Under the pieces are notes generated by a model. That model saw nothing but the letters and a program-made list of their open reading frames with translations. It was not told the origin of the DNA and made no database searches. This document shows, piece after piece, positions 23,972 to 32,948 of a stretch of 33,102 nt of DNA. The translations under genes were made by a program, and so were the position numbers. Source of the stretch: Candidatus Gastranaerophilales bacterium (GTDB lineage Bacteria > Cyanobacteriota > Vampirovibrionia > Gastranaerophilales > Gastranaerophilaceae); NCBI GenBank assembly GCA_944324895.1, contig CALUYC010000020.1, positions 1-33,102 on the forward strand, given 5' to 3'. Each line of letters begins with the position of its first letter. Position 1 is the stretch's first letter.

Positions 23972-25831
23972 GTGAATTATTACAAAAATCCCCATAATAC
24001 AGGTCAAACGGGCGAAACAGATATAAAATCGGAAGACAGTAAAATAAATATATTGTTTTCAAACCCCATTAATAACCAAAAGAACATGCCTCAAAGCAAC
24101 AGAACAAGTGCAAACAGGCTTTACGGTGGTTATTCGTCCAATTTAAATACTAAAAACTTAAATATAAACTATAAACAAACCTTAAAAATTATAAATGAAG
24201 CGTTCGCTCAAAAAACAGACTTAGGACAGCTTTTCTATGTATTGCATAATATTTTATCAACAAATATGCAGGCAAACTTTAGTGCAATAGGTCTGCTAAA
24301 TGCCCAATCTAACTGCGTTAACGTAAAATTAATCGATAAGATAGGTTCAATATACAATACAAAAATAATGCTCAATGATGACACAAACCCCTTAATTAAG
24401 TGTTATCAAACAAAAACAATTCAAACTTGCCAAGACAACAAATTTTTAAAGGCAAACTATTTAAACAGCTCTCCTTGCATTATTTTACCTCTTGTATCTT
24501 TTGGCGAGTGTTTGGGTGTATTTATTGTCGGAGACAACCAAGTTAACAGTTGCACCGAATTATACCAATTTTTATCAAGCTATATTGCAATTTTTGTTCA
24601 GAACAGAAATCTTGCCGAACTTGTGGATAAAAACACCGATATTGACTCCTTAACAGGACTTGCTAACCATAAATGTTTCCAAGAAGAACTTATAAGACAA
24701 ATTGAAAGCTGTAACAAGTCTAATTCTCCGCTTTCCGTTTGTATATTTGATATTTTAAATATTTCACAAATAAACAGAGAGTTTGGACATGCTAAAGGCG
24801 ATGAAATAATTAAATCAGTCGCTAAAAAAATCAAACAGAATATAAGAAATACAGACTTTGCAGGCAGGTACGGCGGCGATGAAATAAGTATCATTATGCC
24901 AAATACATCAACGGATGAAGCTAAATACATCGCGGAATATTTGTCTTATGCACTGTCTTGTGTACTTATTGACGATGTTGGCCCGGTTAAACTCAGCTGC
25001 GGTATTGCAACATACCCTCAAACATCAAAAAATCATGAAAAACTTGTACTGTTAGCAGAACAAGCAATGTACATCTCAAAAAGTAAATGTTATGAAAGCG
25101 GAAGCTGTGTAATAGTTACATCTGAAGACTATAACTTCTGGGATGACGAGGCGCTAAAATGCTTTGCAGAAGTGTTGACCAAAAAACACGCACAAATTGG
25201 TGTTGATTTTGAAGAAGAATTAATACACAAATTCCACAACGAACAAATTTTATCAAGCAAACACATGTTAGATGTTGTAACATCACTGGCAGGAACAATA
25301 GATGCTAAAGACCCATATACAAAAGGTCACTCCAGCCTTGTTTCAAGATACTCGGAAGCTCTTGCAAGGGCAATCCAACTACCTGAAGCAGAGGTTGAGC
25401 GCATAAAACTTGGTGCACTGTTACATGATATCGGAAAAATAGGTATTCCTGAAAACGTATTAAGAAAACCTGCAATGCTCGATGATGACGAGTGGGAAAT
25501 AATGAAACAACACCCTGTAATAGGTGCAGAAAAAGTGCTTGCGCCAAACGAATCGTTGCGCGACCTTATTCCTATGGTTAAATATCACCATGAACATTGG
25601 GATGGTACTGGTTACCCCTGTGGTTTGAAGGGTGAAGAAATACCTCTTAATGCAAGAATAGTATCTATTGCTGACGCTTACCATGCGCTTGTATCAGACA
25701 GACCTTACAGAAAAGGTCTAAGTGTCGAAAAAGCTTGTGAAATTCTAAAACTCGGCGCCGGTGTTCAGTGGGATAAAGAACTTGTAAGGCAGTTTATTAT
25801 AATTGCTCCAAGTCTTTCTACGACTGTTTAA
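23972..25831 (+). CDS. GAF-GGDEF-HD-GYP cyclic di-GMP signalling protein
   Basis: 619 residues from the GTG at 23972, chosen because GGAAGG lies 5 nt upstream; a TTG at 23957 is the alternative. Domains in order: a polar N-terminus, a GAF-like sensor (about 75-215), GGDEF (about 220-385) and HD-GYP (about 430-610). The GGDEF domain reads GRYGGDEISII (F replaced by I) and keeps an inhibitory RNTD site exactly five residues before GGDE. Its FDILNISQINREFGH deviates from the usual DxDxFKxxND. The HD-GYP domain is canonical: LLHDIGKIGIP, KQHPVIGAEK and HHEHWDGTGYPCG. It may make, break or only bind c-di-GMP. Phosphodiesterase activity is the safer inference. No membrane helix is seen, so it senses a cytoplasmic signal. 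Confidence 0.92.
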   Translation: MNYYKNPHNTGQTGETDIKSEDSKINILFSNPINNQKNMPQSNRTSANRLYGGYSSNLNTKNLNINYKQTLKIINEAFAQKTDLGQLFYVLHNILSTNMQANFSAIGLLNAQSNCVNVKLIDKIGSIYNTKIMLNDDTNPLIKCYQTKTIQTCQDNKFLKANYLNSSPCIILPLVSFGECLGVFIVGDNQVNSCTELYQFLSSYIAIFVQNRNLAELVDKNTDIDSLTGLANHKCFQEELIRQIESCNKSNSPLSVCIFDILNISQINREFGHAKGDEIIKSVAKKIKQNIRNTDFAGRYGGDEISIIMPNTSTDEAKYIAEYLSYALSCVLIDDVGPVKLSCGIATYPQTSKNHEKLVLLAEQAMYISKSKCYESGSCVIVTSEDYNFWDDEALKCFAEVLTKKHAQIGVDFEEELIHKFHNEQILSSKHMLDVVTSLAGTIDAKDPYTKGHSSLVSRYSEALARAIQLPEAEVERIKLGALLHDIGKIGIPENVLRKPAMLDDDEWEIMKQHPVIGAEKVLAPNESLRDLIPMVKYHHEHWDGTGYPCGLKGEEIPLNARIVSIADAYHALVSDRPYRKGLSVEKACEILKLGAGVQWDKELVRQFIIIAPSLSTTV

Positions 25832-27363
25832 TAGGTAATTTTTACAAAATATGAGCGGTCATATTTTGTAATAAAATGTATTTTTTTGGCATTTTTTAAA
25901 ATCCATTCTTCTAAATAAGGGGATACTTTTGCGCTCATATAATCATAAGAATGGTAAAACATATAAGTTTTACCTTTTTTCAAATTTTTCTCCAATTCTT
26001 TAAAATATTGCTCCCTTGAATAGCCAGTAGGATTTATGACAATAATGTTTTCAAGCACAAAGTTAAAATATTTCGAATAATATTCATACTCAACAACAGA
26101 AGCAACATTAAGAACAAGGGTTTCGTTTTCTGCATCAAGATTTTGTTTTACAAGTTTCAAACCATATCTTGCATCTTCGCTTGAGTGGAAATAAGTTACA
26201 ATAGAGTATACTCCATTTTTGCAAAAGCTTTTTAAATAACCGCCAAAATATCCAAAAAACGAAAAAACAAACAAAACCAACAATAATAAAAAACCTAAAA
26301 AAGACTTTTTGGATTTAGTATAGTTAAAGTCAAATCCTGCGGTAATTAAAATTATTAAGCTAGGCACTGACCATAGTGCAAGCCTTTTCATAATAGGATA
26401 AATATTTAGAATTGAGGCAAAAATACCAAAAGCAAGAGAGAGTAAAATTAAAGCATATGTCTTTTTATCTGCGCGCTTAAGAACGTGCAAAAAACCAAAC
26501 AAAGATAATAACACACTAAACAAAACCAATGTATTTGGCGCAAAATAATATCTCAAGTTTTCAACAAAAATGCGAACTGCGCCGAGTAGCGAAGTTATAA
26601 AACCATTTTGCCAATATTGAGGATTTGTGCCCATCATAGCACTTCTTGAAGGCAGTAAAATAAAACAAGAAAAAGTAAGAGCAAAAATTAAAAGTGTCAC
26701 AAAAAATGCATAAAAATTTTTATTCAACCTTGCTTTTGATTTTACAATTTCATAAAACAAATATGCACCTGCAACAAAAGCATAGGTGTATGAAAGCAAA
26801 AGCGGTAAAAAAGCTAGAAAACCAAACAAAACAGATTTTTTGACATTGTATTTTTGAATATTGAATTTTGAAAAAATAATTAATGCCAAAAGACAAACAA
26901 AAACATCAACACCGTACTGCTTAAATTCTTGAGTATAGTATATAAGTGGCACATTAAAAGCAAATAGTGCGTTCGCAATTACTGTTGCAAATCTGTTTTT
27001 GAAAATATTTTTTGTTAAATAATAAAATAAAAATATTGAACATAGTGACAAAAAGAAAGGTAAAAACCTGAGCACAAGCTCACTAGCACCGAAAAATATT
27101 GTCATAATTTTGCTAAATAGCATAAAAAACAAAGGCGCACACTGGTCATAATTTAGCGGAGTCAAAAATTGCTCAAATGAAGCAGCGTTAATGACATTAA
27201 GAGCTAATGCGCACTCATCACGCCACAATGGACGATTTTGCAAATATACAAAAATTCTTGCAAAACAAGCAAAGAATACTATTAAACAAACAGAAAGATT
27301 GTACAAAACGTTTTTATATAGAGTAATATTCAAGTTGCGCATTTTCATCCAGCTTTTTTGCAT
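25828..27363 (-). CDS. ArnT/PMT-like membrane glycosyltransferase (GT39/GT83 type)
   Basis: 511 residues with about ten to twelve membrane helices. The first periplasmic loop has the catalytic-type acidic motif in [16 protein letters not shown], as in dolichol-P-mannose or undecaprenyl-P-sugar dependent transferases, and [12 protein letters not shown] follows in the position of the conserved (Y)-x-E/Q motif. Such enzymes transfer a sugar from a polyprenyl-phosphate donor to lipid or protein outside the membrane. The upstream gene is a GT2 of the type that makes such donors. They overlap by 50 nt. ATGs at 27363, 27348 and 27342 are all possible starts. The stop codon interlocks with that of the convergent gene (TTAA at 25828-25831). 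Confidence 0.85.
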   Translation of the reverse strand: MQKSWMKMRNLNITLYKNVLYNLSVCLIVFFACFARIFVYLQNRPLWRDECALALNVINAASFEQFLTPLNYDQCAPLFFMLFSKIMTIFFGASELVLRFLPFFLSLCSIFLFYYLTKNIFKNRFATVIANALFAFNVPLIYYTQEFKQYGVDVFVCLLALIIFSKFNIQKYNVKKSVLFGFLAFLPLLLSYTYAFVAGAYLFYEIVKSKARLNKNFYAFFVTLLIFALTFSCFILLPSRSAMMGTNPQYWQNGFITSLLGAVRIFVENLRYYFAPNTLVLFSVLLSLFGFLHVLKRADKKTYALILLSLAFGIFASILNIYPIMKRLALWSVPSLIILITAGFDFNYTKSKKSFLGFLLLLVLFVFSFFGYFGGYLKSFCKNGVYSIVTYFHSSEDARYGLKLVKQNLDAENETLVLNVASVVEYEYYSKYFNFVLENIIVINPTGYSREQYFKELEKNLKKGKTYMFYHSYDYMSAKVSPYLEEWILKNAKKIHFITKYDRSYFVKITY

Positions 27364-28102
27364 CTTTTCTAAAGATTTTTGACTTGTAAATTCCTAAGTT
27401 TGCAAGAAAATACTCGACACTAACCCCCAAAACACCCAAACCGTATTTAATTGAGCGTTTTAAATTAATCGAGCTTGCATCGGGAAAGTACTTTGTGGGG
27501 CAAGAAATTTCGCCAATTTTAAAACCGTAGTAAAAAACAAGCGCAAGCATTTGATTATCAAAAATAAAGTCATTATCACACTCTGCCAACGGCAAGGTTT
27601 TTAATATTTCAGCACTAAACGCCCTAAATCCGCTGTGGTACTCTGATAAAGATTTTCCGCAAAAAATATTTTGAAAAAATGTAAGAAATTTGTTTGATAT
27701 AAACTTATATAAGGGCATGCCACCTCTAAGCGCGGAACCTGTCAACATTCTTGATGCAATAACGGCGTCATACTCTTTAAAAGCTATCATAGAAGCCATT
27801 GCAGGAATTAATTTCGGCGTATATTGATAGTCAGGGTGCAGCATAACAACAATATCCGCCCCCTCTCTAAGCGCTGCAATATAACAAGATTTTTGATTTG
27901 CGCCGTAACCTAAGTTATTTTTATGCACAACTGTTGTAATACCAAGTTTTTTAGCTATTTCCTTTGTATTATCATCCGAATTATCGTCGACAAGTATAAC
28001 AGTATCGACAATTTTCCTGTAAATCTCCGAAAATGTTTTTTCTAAAGTTTTTTCCGCATTGTAAGCGGGCATAATTACAACTACTTTTTTATTATTAATC
28101 AT
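27314..28102 (-). CDS. GT2 glycosyltransferase, polyprenyl-phosphate sugar synthase type
   Basis: 262 residues, a GT-A fold similar to dolichol-phosphate mannose synthase. Visible motifs are [28 protein letters not shown] (DD nucleotide-binding), [19 protein letters not shown] in the DxD position, and [11 protein letters not shown]. No C-terminal membrane helices are evident. It probably loads a sugar from a nucleotide donor onto a polyprenyl phosphate for the membrane glycosyltransferase encoded next. The sugar is unknown. Its ATG is 6 nt after a predicted -10 box and has no Shine-Dalgarno site, so it is probably leaderless. Confidence 0.9.
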   Translation of the reverse strand: MINNKKVVVIMPAYNAEKTLEKTFSEIYRKIVDTVILVDDNSDDNTKEIAKKLGITTVVHKNNLGYGANQKSCYIAALREGADIVVMLHPDYQYTPKLIPAMASMIAFKEYDAVIASRMLTGSALRGGMPLYKFISNKFLTFFQNIFCGKSLSEYHSGFRAFSAEILKTLPLAECDNDFIFDNQMLALVFYYGFKIGEISCPTKYFPDASSINLKRSIKYGLGVLGVSVEYFLANLGIYKSKIFRKDAKKLDENAQLEYYSI

Positions 28103-28166
28103 ATTTTTATTTTAGTTGTAAAGCAAATTAGTTGCAAATGATTAAATAAAAAAATATAATAGCAGT
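28103..28166. promoter_or_regulatory. Back-to-back leaderless promoters sharing one palindromic -35 hexamer
   Basis: TTGCAA at 28132-28137 is its own reverse complement. Reading plus: 17 nt, TATAAT (28155-28160), 6 nt, ATG at 28167. Reading minus: 17 nt, TAAAAT (28114-28109), 6 nt, ATG at 28102. The whole 64-bp gap is accounted for as 6+6+17+6+17+6+6. Both transcripts would begin at or next to their start codon. Confidence 0.7.
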
Positions 28167-29849
28167 ATGGATTTAAACAACGAAAATTCAATAGACTACA
28201 TTAAAAAATCTTTTGAACTAAAAAATTCTAAACTTTACAAAGAAGCAATAGAGATGCTCTATAAGGCCTTGGAGTGTGAAAACGGAAAGGCTAATATAGA
28301 AATAATTTCTCAGATTGCCGATTTATATGCGCTTTTAAAAAATTATGAACGAGCTTTGGAAGAATACGAAAAAGTTTTAGACATAGACAAAAACCATACG
28401 CACTCCTTAGATGAAATGTCTAAGATTTATTTTAATTTGGGACAGTATAATAAAGCCCTTGAAATTTCACAAAAGCTTTTAAAAACAACTCAAAATGCAG
28501 ATTATTTTATAGCACATTTACAAATTTTATATAAACTAAAATACTTTGACAAAATGAAAGAACTGTACGAAACTTTTAGCGACGAGCTTAAGAATAATGC
28601 GCAAATACTATACATTATGTCAAAAACGGGACTATACCCAGAAGAAGATTTTTTAAAAAAAGCTATAGAAAAAGACAACGCCTTAACCCAACCTTGTTTT
28701 GACCTTGCTGTTAAATATTACGAAAAAGAAAACTATGCTGAGGCAAAAAAACTTTTTAAACATGTCTTAGAACTTGAAAAAAATTCACAAGCACACTATT
28801 ATATGGGGCTTATCGAGCACATTGAAGGTAATTTTTTTGAAGCAATAGATAATTATCTTGATTGCATTAAACTTGACAATACCAACGATAAATGCTGCTT
28901 TGAGCTTGCAAAAGCATACATTGATATTAACTGGCTTGAAGAAGCACAAATTGCAATTAAAAGCTCTATAGGCATTTTAAAACTAAAAGATGAATTTTCA
29001 CCCAAACTTGATGAGCATCATTTCCTATTGGCTTGGATTTTATCCAAACAAAATGACAACAAAAGTGCAATCTTGTATTTGGATTTAATTGATAAAGATT
29101 CAAAAATGTATCCCAACGCTCAAATTTTAAAAAATACACTGAACCTAAATTCTGATAATTATGCAAAAGCAAAAGAAATTCTTGAAAATTATTACAATAA
29201 CAACCCCGATGATGCAAAAAACCCTATTCTAATTGAATCGTTGGGCAAAATATATAAACAATTAAAACTATACAAAGACGCACAAAAGCTATACGAAACA
29301 GCACTTGAAGAATACCCTAATTCAGTATTTTACTCCGTAGAACTGATTGATATATTAATTGACGATAAGAATTATGACAAAGCACTTGAGCTTGCAAAAA
29401 GGCTTGAGCACAGTGCACCAAAGTGCCCAAGCACTTACAACTCTTTTGCAAGAATATATTACAGATTAAAAAACTACGATGCTGCAATAGAAAATCTTAA
29501 AATTTTAAACGAAATGGATATAAACAATGCAGAAGGTTTTTATTTCTTGGGACTTATTCAAAATGACACTTGTCAACCCGAAGCAGCTCTTGAGAACTTT
29601 AAAATAGCACTAACGCTAAATCCCATGCCTGCAAAGTATTATGCTCAAACTGCTCGCGCATATGAAACAATGGGCGATTTAGAAAATGCTATGCTATATA
29701 TAAAAGAAGCTATTGAAATAGCACCCGAGGAGATAAATTACAGCAGACAGGCAAAAAATATTGCACAAAAAATGAACGATACCGAAAAAGCAGATTTTTA
29801 TAATTCTCAGGTGTTAAGGCTTGAACAACTCTTAAAACAAAGAGGTTAG
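28167..29849 (+). CDS. Large TPR-repeat protein
   Basis: 560 residues, about a dozen TPR units over nearly the whole length, such as ALLKNYERALEEYEKVLDID, YFNLGQYNKALEISQKLLK, HYYMGLIEHIEGNFFEAIDN and KYYAQTARAYETMGDLENAM. There is no catalytic domain, signal peptide or membrane helix. It is probably a scaffold, and its partner cannot be inferred. The neighbouring glycosyltransferases share its promoter region, so joint control is possible. The stop TAG interlocks with the convergent gene's TAA (TTAG at 29846-29849). Confidence 0.88.
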   Translation: MDLNNENSIDYIKKSFELKNSKLYKEAIEMLYKALECENGKANIEIISQIADLYALLKNYERALEEYEKVLDIDKNHTHSLDEMSKIYFNLGQYNKALEISQKLLKTTQNADYFIAHLQILYKLKYFDKMKELYETFSDELKNNAQILYIMSKTGLYPEEDFLKKAIEKDNALTQPCFDLAVKYYEKENYAEAKKLFKHVLELEKNSQAHYYMGLIEHIEGNFFEAIDNYLDCIKLDNTNDKCCFELAKAYIDINWLEEAQIAIKSSIGILKLKDEFSPKLDEHHFLLAWILSKQNDNKSAILYLDLIDKDSKMYPNAQILKNTLNLNSDNYAKAKEILENYYNNNPDDAKNPILIESLGKIYKQLKLYKDAQKLYETALEEYPNSVFYSVELIDILIDDKNYDKALELAKRLEHSAPKCPSTYNSFARIYYRLKNYDAAIENLKILNEMDINNAEGFYFLGLIQNDTCQPEAALENFKIALTLNPMPAKYYAQTARAYETMGDLENAMLYIKEAIEIAPEEINYSRQAKNIAQKMNDTEKADFYNSQVLRLEQLLKQRG

Positions 29850-31636
29850 TTCTCTTTTATAATCATTTCACAGTTTTTACAATCAAATTCAAGTTTTAAC
29901 TTTTTGCCATTCTCATCGACTAAAAAAAGATTTTCTTTTTGTCCGCCTTTTTTTAAGCACATGTTAAAACAGCGTCTAAGGCAATGTTTTGTGCGCATAA
30001 GTTCAGCATTTTGTACTCTATTGCTTTCGTAAGAGTACTCTGCACACTCAACACCACACTCCTTGTAAAATTCCATTGCTTTTTTGTTATGAATATTCAA
30101 TCTGTAGTCATTGTTTTTAAGAGGAAAATTAACAGGAGTAATTTTTCTGTGTTTTCTGTCATTTCGCCTTTTTTCATAATTTTCCAATCTTAGCTTCATT
30201 AATTTTTCAAACAACTCGCGCCTTAAAGCATTTATTTGAGAAACTTTTAAGAACGGTATTTTTTCACATTTGAATTCAAAATTTTGAATATAAAAATCAC
30301 TCTCGCCTGTTTTATTTAACTGCTGCTTATACAAAAGCTTCATTTTATCCTTGTTATTGGCAAACTCATCCGAACTAACAGGGATTGCGCATTTTATATT
30401 ATTTTCATCCACAGCTTCGATTCTGTCTTCAAATACGACTACGCTAACTCCTATTTGTCTTTTTGTCTTTGAATTTGTCAAAATTTTATCAAACTCAATA
30501 TCAAAATTCCTAAAAATTTCAACTCCGTTTTTAATTTTAGGCATAGAATTCGGATAAATTCTTGCGATTCCTCTTTGGCATATTGCCTTGTTAACAAGAA
30601 ACCCATGCAATCCTTCATTAAAATAACAAAGTCCGTCTTGCGGGTTAATTTTTGCATTTGTTTTTATTTCTATAAAATCTTTTCCAATATTTTTTACAAT
30701 ACCGATTTTTTCACCAACTTGTTTTGGAGTATCAAAATTATAAATATCCTTGTTGGCATCGGTTAAAAAATATGTTGTAAAGCCCCGATTAAAACTTTTA
30801 TTCACATCAGGTATAAAGTCATAAAAAACCTTGCCTGATGATATTCTTTTGTTGTTTTTAAGCGCAAGATTATAAAACGCAGTAACGTTTTTTACATAGT
30901 TTTCATCTTTTAAACGCCCTTCAATTTTAAAAGAAATAACACCGGCTTTAATTAAATCATCCAAATGCGCTGCAGCGCAAAAATCCTTTAAAGACAAAAG
31001 GTGCTTATTTTTTGCATATACCCTACCCTGTTCATTTACAAGTGTATATTTCCTTCTGCAAGGTTGTGCGCACTCGCCGCGATTTGCACTTCTTGAGCCA
31101 AGCGCACAACTTAAATAGCACTGTCCGCTATAACTTACACAAAGCGCACCATGGATAAAAGTTTCAACTTCGATTTTTGAATTTTTGCAGATATTTTTAA
31201 TATCTTCAAGAGATGTTTCGCGAGCAAGAATAACCCTTTTTAAACCAATATCCTGAAAAAACTTGACCTTTTTAATATCTCTAATATCACATTGCGTACT
31301 TGCAGAAATTAAAAACGGAGGCAAATTAAGCTTAAATATCCCAAAGTCTTGAATTATTATTCCATCGACACCAATTTCATACAAATCATCCAACAATTTT
31401 TGAACTTCATCTAGTTCATCATCTTTTAAAATTGTATTCAGCGCCACATAAACCCTTACAAAAAATTTATGTGCATATTCAACAACTTCTTTTATATCAG
31501 ACAAACTGTTAGAGGCGTTTTTTCTTGCACCATAGGAAGGAGCGCCAATGTAAACAGCGTCTGCTCCAAAATTTATTGCACTGATTGCACATTTTTTATC
31601 TTTTGCAGGGGATAAAAGCTCAAGTCCATTCACCAT
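29846..31636 (-). CDS. U32 peptidase-family protein, RlhA-like
   Basis: 596 residues from ATG 31636, one base after the upstream stop, with AAGGA about 11 nt before it. An ATG at 31660 is the alternative (604 residues). Conserved parts are LELLSPAKDKKCAISAINFG, ADAVYIGAPSYGARKNA, the Cys-rich VSYSGQCYLSCALGSRSANR followed by GECAQPCRRKY, and ISFKIEGRLKDENYV. A C-terminal extension matches the DUF3656-bearing subgroup. Although called peptidases, characterised members hydroxylate RNA: RlhA modifies C2501 of 23S rRNA and TrhP tRNA. The cysteines probably hold an Fe-S cluster. A second Cys group (CLRRCFNMC, CKNC) lies at the C-terminus. Role here is inferred. Confidence 0.88.
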   Translation of the reverse strand: MVNGLELLSPAKDKKCAISAINFGADAVYIGAPSYGARKNASNSLSDIKEVVEYAHKFFVRVYVALNTILKDDELDEVQKLLDDLYEIGVDGIIIQDFGIFKLNLPPFLISASTQCDIRDIKKVKFFQDIGLKRVILARETSLEDIKNICKNSKIEVETFIHGALCVSYSGQCYLSCALGSRSANRGECAQPCRRKYTLVNEQGRVYAKNKHLLSLKDFCAAAHLDDLIKAGVISFKIEGRLKDENYVKNVTAFYNLALKNNKRISSGKVFYDFIPDVNKSFNRGFTTYFLTDANKDIYNFDTPKQVGEKIGIVKNIGKDFIEIKTNAKINPQDGLCYFNEGLHGFLVNKAICQRGIARIYPNSMPKIKNGVEIFRNFDIEFDKILTNSKTKRQIGVSVVVFEDRIEAVDENNIKCAIPVSSDEFANNKDKMKLLYKQQLNKTGESDFYIQNFEFKCEKIPFLKVSQINALRRELFEKLMKLRLENYEKRRNDRKHRKITPVNFPLKNNDYRLNIHNKKAMEFYKECGVECAEYSYESNRVQNAELMRTKHCLRRCFNMCLKKGGQKENLFLVDENGKKLKLEFDCKNCEMIIKEN

Positions 31637-31637
31637 A

Positions 31638-32108
31638 TTATTGCCAGTCCTTACAAACATCCACCCAGCAAAGCGCTCTTGAAAGCTTTTCTAACTCTAA
31701 AGGGGTAAGTTCTATTGCGCTGTTTGAACTTCCACAAGCGGGAAAAATGGTATCAAATCTCTTTAGTGAATTATCAAGATAAACCCTAACCCCTTCCTTA
31801 ATGCCAAAAGGACAAACACCGCCGGCTTTATGACCAATATAATTTTCCACATCATCAAAAGGAATCATTTTTGCTTTTGCGCCGAAAAAATCCTTGTATT
31901 TATGATTATCAATTCTTGCATCACCAGCAGCAACAATCAATATAGGGTTATTGTCAAGCAAAAAAGAAAGCGTCTTTGCGATTCTTTTTCCTTCGCAACC
32001 AAGTGCTTGAGCTGCAAGTTCAACAGTTGCACTTGAAGAACTAAATTCCAAAATATCGTCTTGTTTACTAAATTCTTTTAAATATTCTTTTACAGCCTCG
32101 ATAGACAT
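31638..32108 (-). CDS. YbaK/ProXp-type aminoacyl-tRNA deacylase
   Basis: 156 residues from ATG 32108, which has a textbook GGAGGT 4 nt upstream. A GTG at 32120 in the same frame lies across the ribosome site. Family motifs are AKTLSFLLDNNPILIVAAGD, DARIDNHKYKDFFGAK and the closing GHKAGGVCPFGIKEGVRVYLD. These proteins hydrolyse mischarged tRNAs, for example Ala- or Cys-tRNA(Pro), in the cytoplasm. Substrate specificity within the family cannot be read from sequence. First gene of an operon with the U32-family gene. Confidence 0.92.
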   Translation of the reverse strand: MSIEAVKEYLKEFSKQDDILEFSSSSATVELAAQALGCEGKRIAKTLSFLLDNNPILIVAAGDARIDNHKYKDFFGAKAKMIPFDDVENYIGHKAGGVCPFGIKEGVRVYLDNSLKRFDTIFPACGSSNSAIELTPLELEKLSRALCWVDVCKDWQ

Positions 32109-32109
32109 T

Positions 32110-32161
32110 TTGACCTCCACAACAAAGGGATTATACTACAAAATTAAATTTATTTATGCAA
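32110..32161. promoter_or_regulatory. Overlapping divergent promoters of the YbaK-type and GNAT genes
   Basis: Minus strand: TTGCAT (32161-32156), 17-nt spacer, TAGTAT (32138-32133). Plus strand: TTGACC (32110-32115), 16-nt spacer, TATACT (32132-32137). The two -10 boxes occupy the same bases, so only one polymerase can open the site at a time. The plus -35 also overlaps the YbaK-type ribosome-binding site. Confidence 0.6.
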
Positions 32162-32174
32162 TTATTAAGTTAAT

Positions 32175-32720
32175 ATGGGAAACAAAAGCAAGCTTTTTGG
32201 ACAGACACAAAGACTTATTTTTAGAAAGGCAGACTTAGACGATTTTGATGAGCTGTCAAAATTGCTTAACCAAACAAGTGTTAAAAATGTTTGGGAAAAA
32301 GATTTCAATAATAAAGATGTTAAAAAATGGATAGAAAATTGCATGTGCTCATACTCTAATACAGGAGAGGGGTTTTATATAATACAGCACAAGCAAACAA
32401 ACGACTTTGTAGGACAGATTTCACTCTCACAGGACACAATAAATAACAAAATTTATTATGAAATAGGTTACATTTTAAATGAAAAATATACAGGGCAAGG
32501 GCTGGCTACAGAAGCTGCAAAACATATGACAGAATTTGCTTTCGAGATTATGAATTTAGATAAAGTAATTTTTGAAATTCGCCCAAATAACATAAAATCA
32601 ATCAAAGTTGCAAAAAGACTGGGTGCAAAAGAAACGCAAAGCTTTATAAAGGATGTATTCGGCAAAAAAATAAAACATGTAATTTATGAACTTAAAAATC
32701 CTCATAAAAATTGCCGATGA
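32175..32720 (+). CDS. GNAT-family N-acetyltransferase (RimJ/RimL type)
   Basis: 181 residues. Acetyl-CoA-dependent transferase fold: QTQRLIFRKADLDDFDELSK at the start, NDFVGQISL, EIGYILNEKYTGQGLATEAA with the acetyl-CoA binding QGLATEA loop (usual Q/R-x-x-G-x-G/A), and FEIRPNNIKSIKVAKRLGAK near the end. The substrate may be a ribosomal protein N-terminus or a small molecule; sequence does not decide. There is no Shine-Dalgarno site in the short leader. The last 9 nt, including the TGA stop, lie within the 3' end of the opposite-strand tRNA-Thr gene. Confidence 0.9.
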   Translation: MGNKSKLFGQTQRLIFRKADLDDFDELSKLLNQTSVKNVWEKDFNNKDVKKWIENCMCSYSNTGEGFYIIQHKQTNDFVGQISLSQDTINNKIYYEIGYILNEKYTGQGLATEAAKHMTEFAFEIMNLDKVIFEIRPNNIKSIKVAKRLGAKETQSFIKDVFGKKIKHVIYELKNPHKNCR

Positions 32721-32784
32721 GGGGACTCGAACCCCTGACCTGTCGATTACGAATCGACTGCTCTACCAACTGAGCCACATCGGC
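32712..32784 (-). tRNA. tRNA-Thr (anticodon CGT)
   Basis: 73 nt folding into a full cloverleaf: acceptor GCCGATG/CATCGGC, D arm GCTC/GAGC, anticodon stem GTCGA/TCGAC around loop TTCGTAA (anticodon at 32749-32751), T stem AGGGG/CCCCT with TTCGAGT, discriminator A. The CCA end is not encoded. Confidence 0.96.
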
Positions 32785-32795
32785 TTACTTATAAT

Positions 32796-32821
32796 AAAAG
32801 AGCCCCAAAAAGAGCTCTTTT
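32796..32821. terminator. Hairpin between the two tRNA genes
   Basis: AAAAGAGC at 32796-32803 pairs with GCTCTTTT at 32814-32821, an 8-bp stem with a ten-base loop. It lies just past the 3' end of tRNA-Arg on the minus strand and could end that transcript before tRNA-Thr, or mark a processing site. Confidence 0.55.
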
Positions 32822-32822
32822 A

Positions 32823-32899
32823 TGGCGCGCCTGAAGGGATTCGAACCCCTGACCTTTTGGTTCGTAGCCAAACACTCTATCCAGCTGAGCTACAGGCGC
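32823..32899 (-). tRNA. tRNA-Arg (anticodon ACG)
   Basis: 74 nt plus an encoded CCA (32823-32825). Acceptor GCGCCTG/CAGGCGC, D arm GCTC/GAGT with a G-T pair, anticodon stem TTTGG/CCAAA around loop CTACGAA (anticodon at 32863-32865), T stem AGGGG/CCCTT with TTCGAAT, discriminator G. An ACG anticodon is normally edited to ICG by TadA. Confidence 0.96.
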
Positions 32900-32948
32900 A
32901 AGTTCAAAGTAATATTAACACAAACAAAATTAAAATAAAATACTTTTT

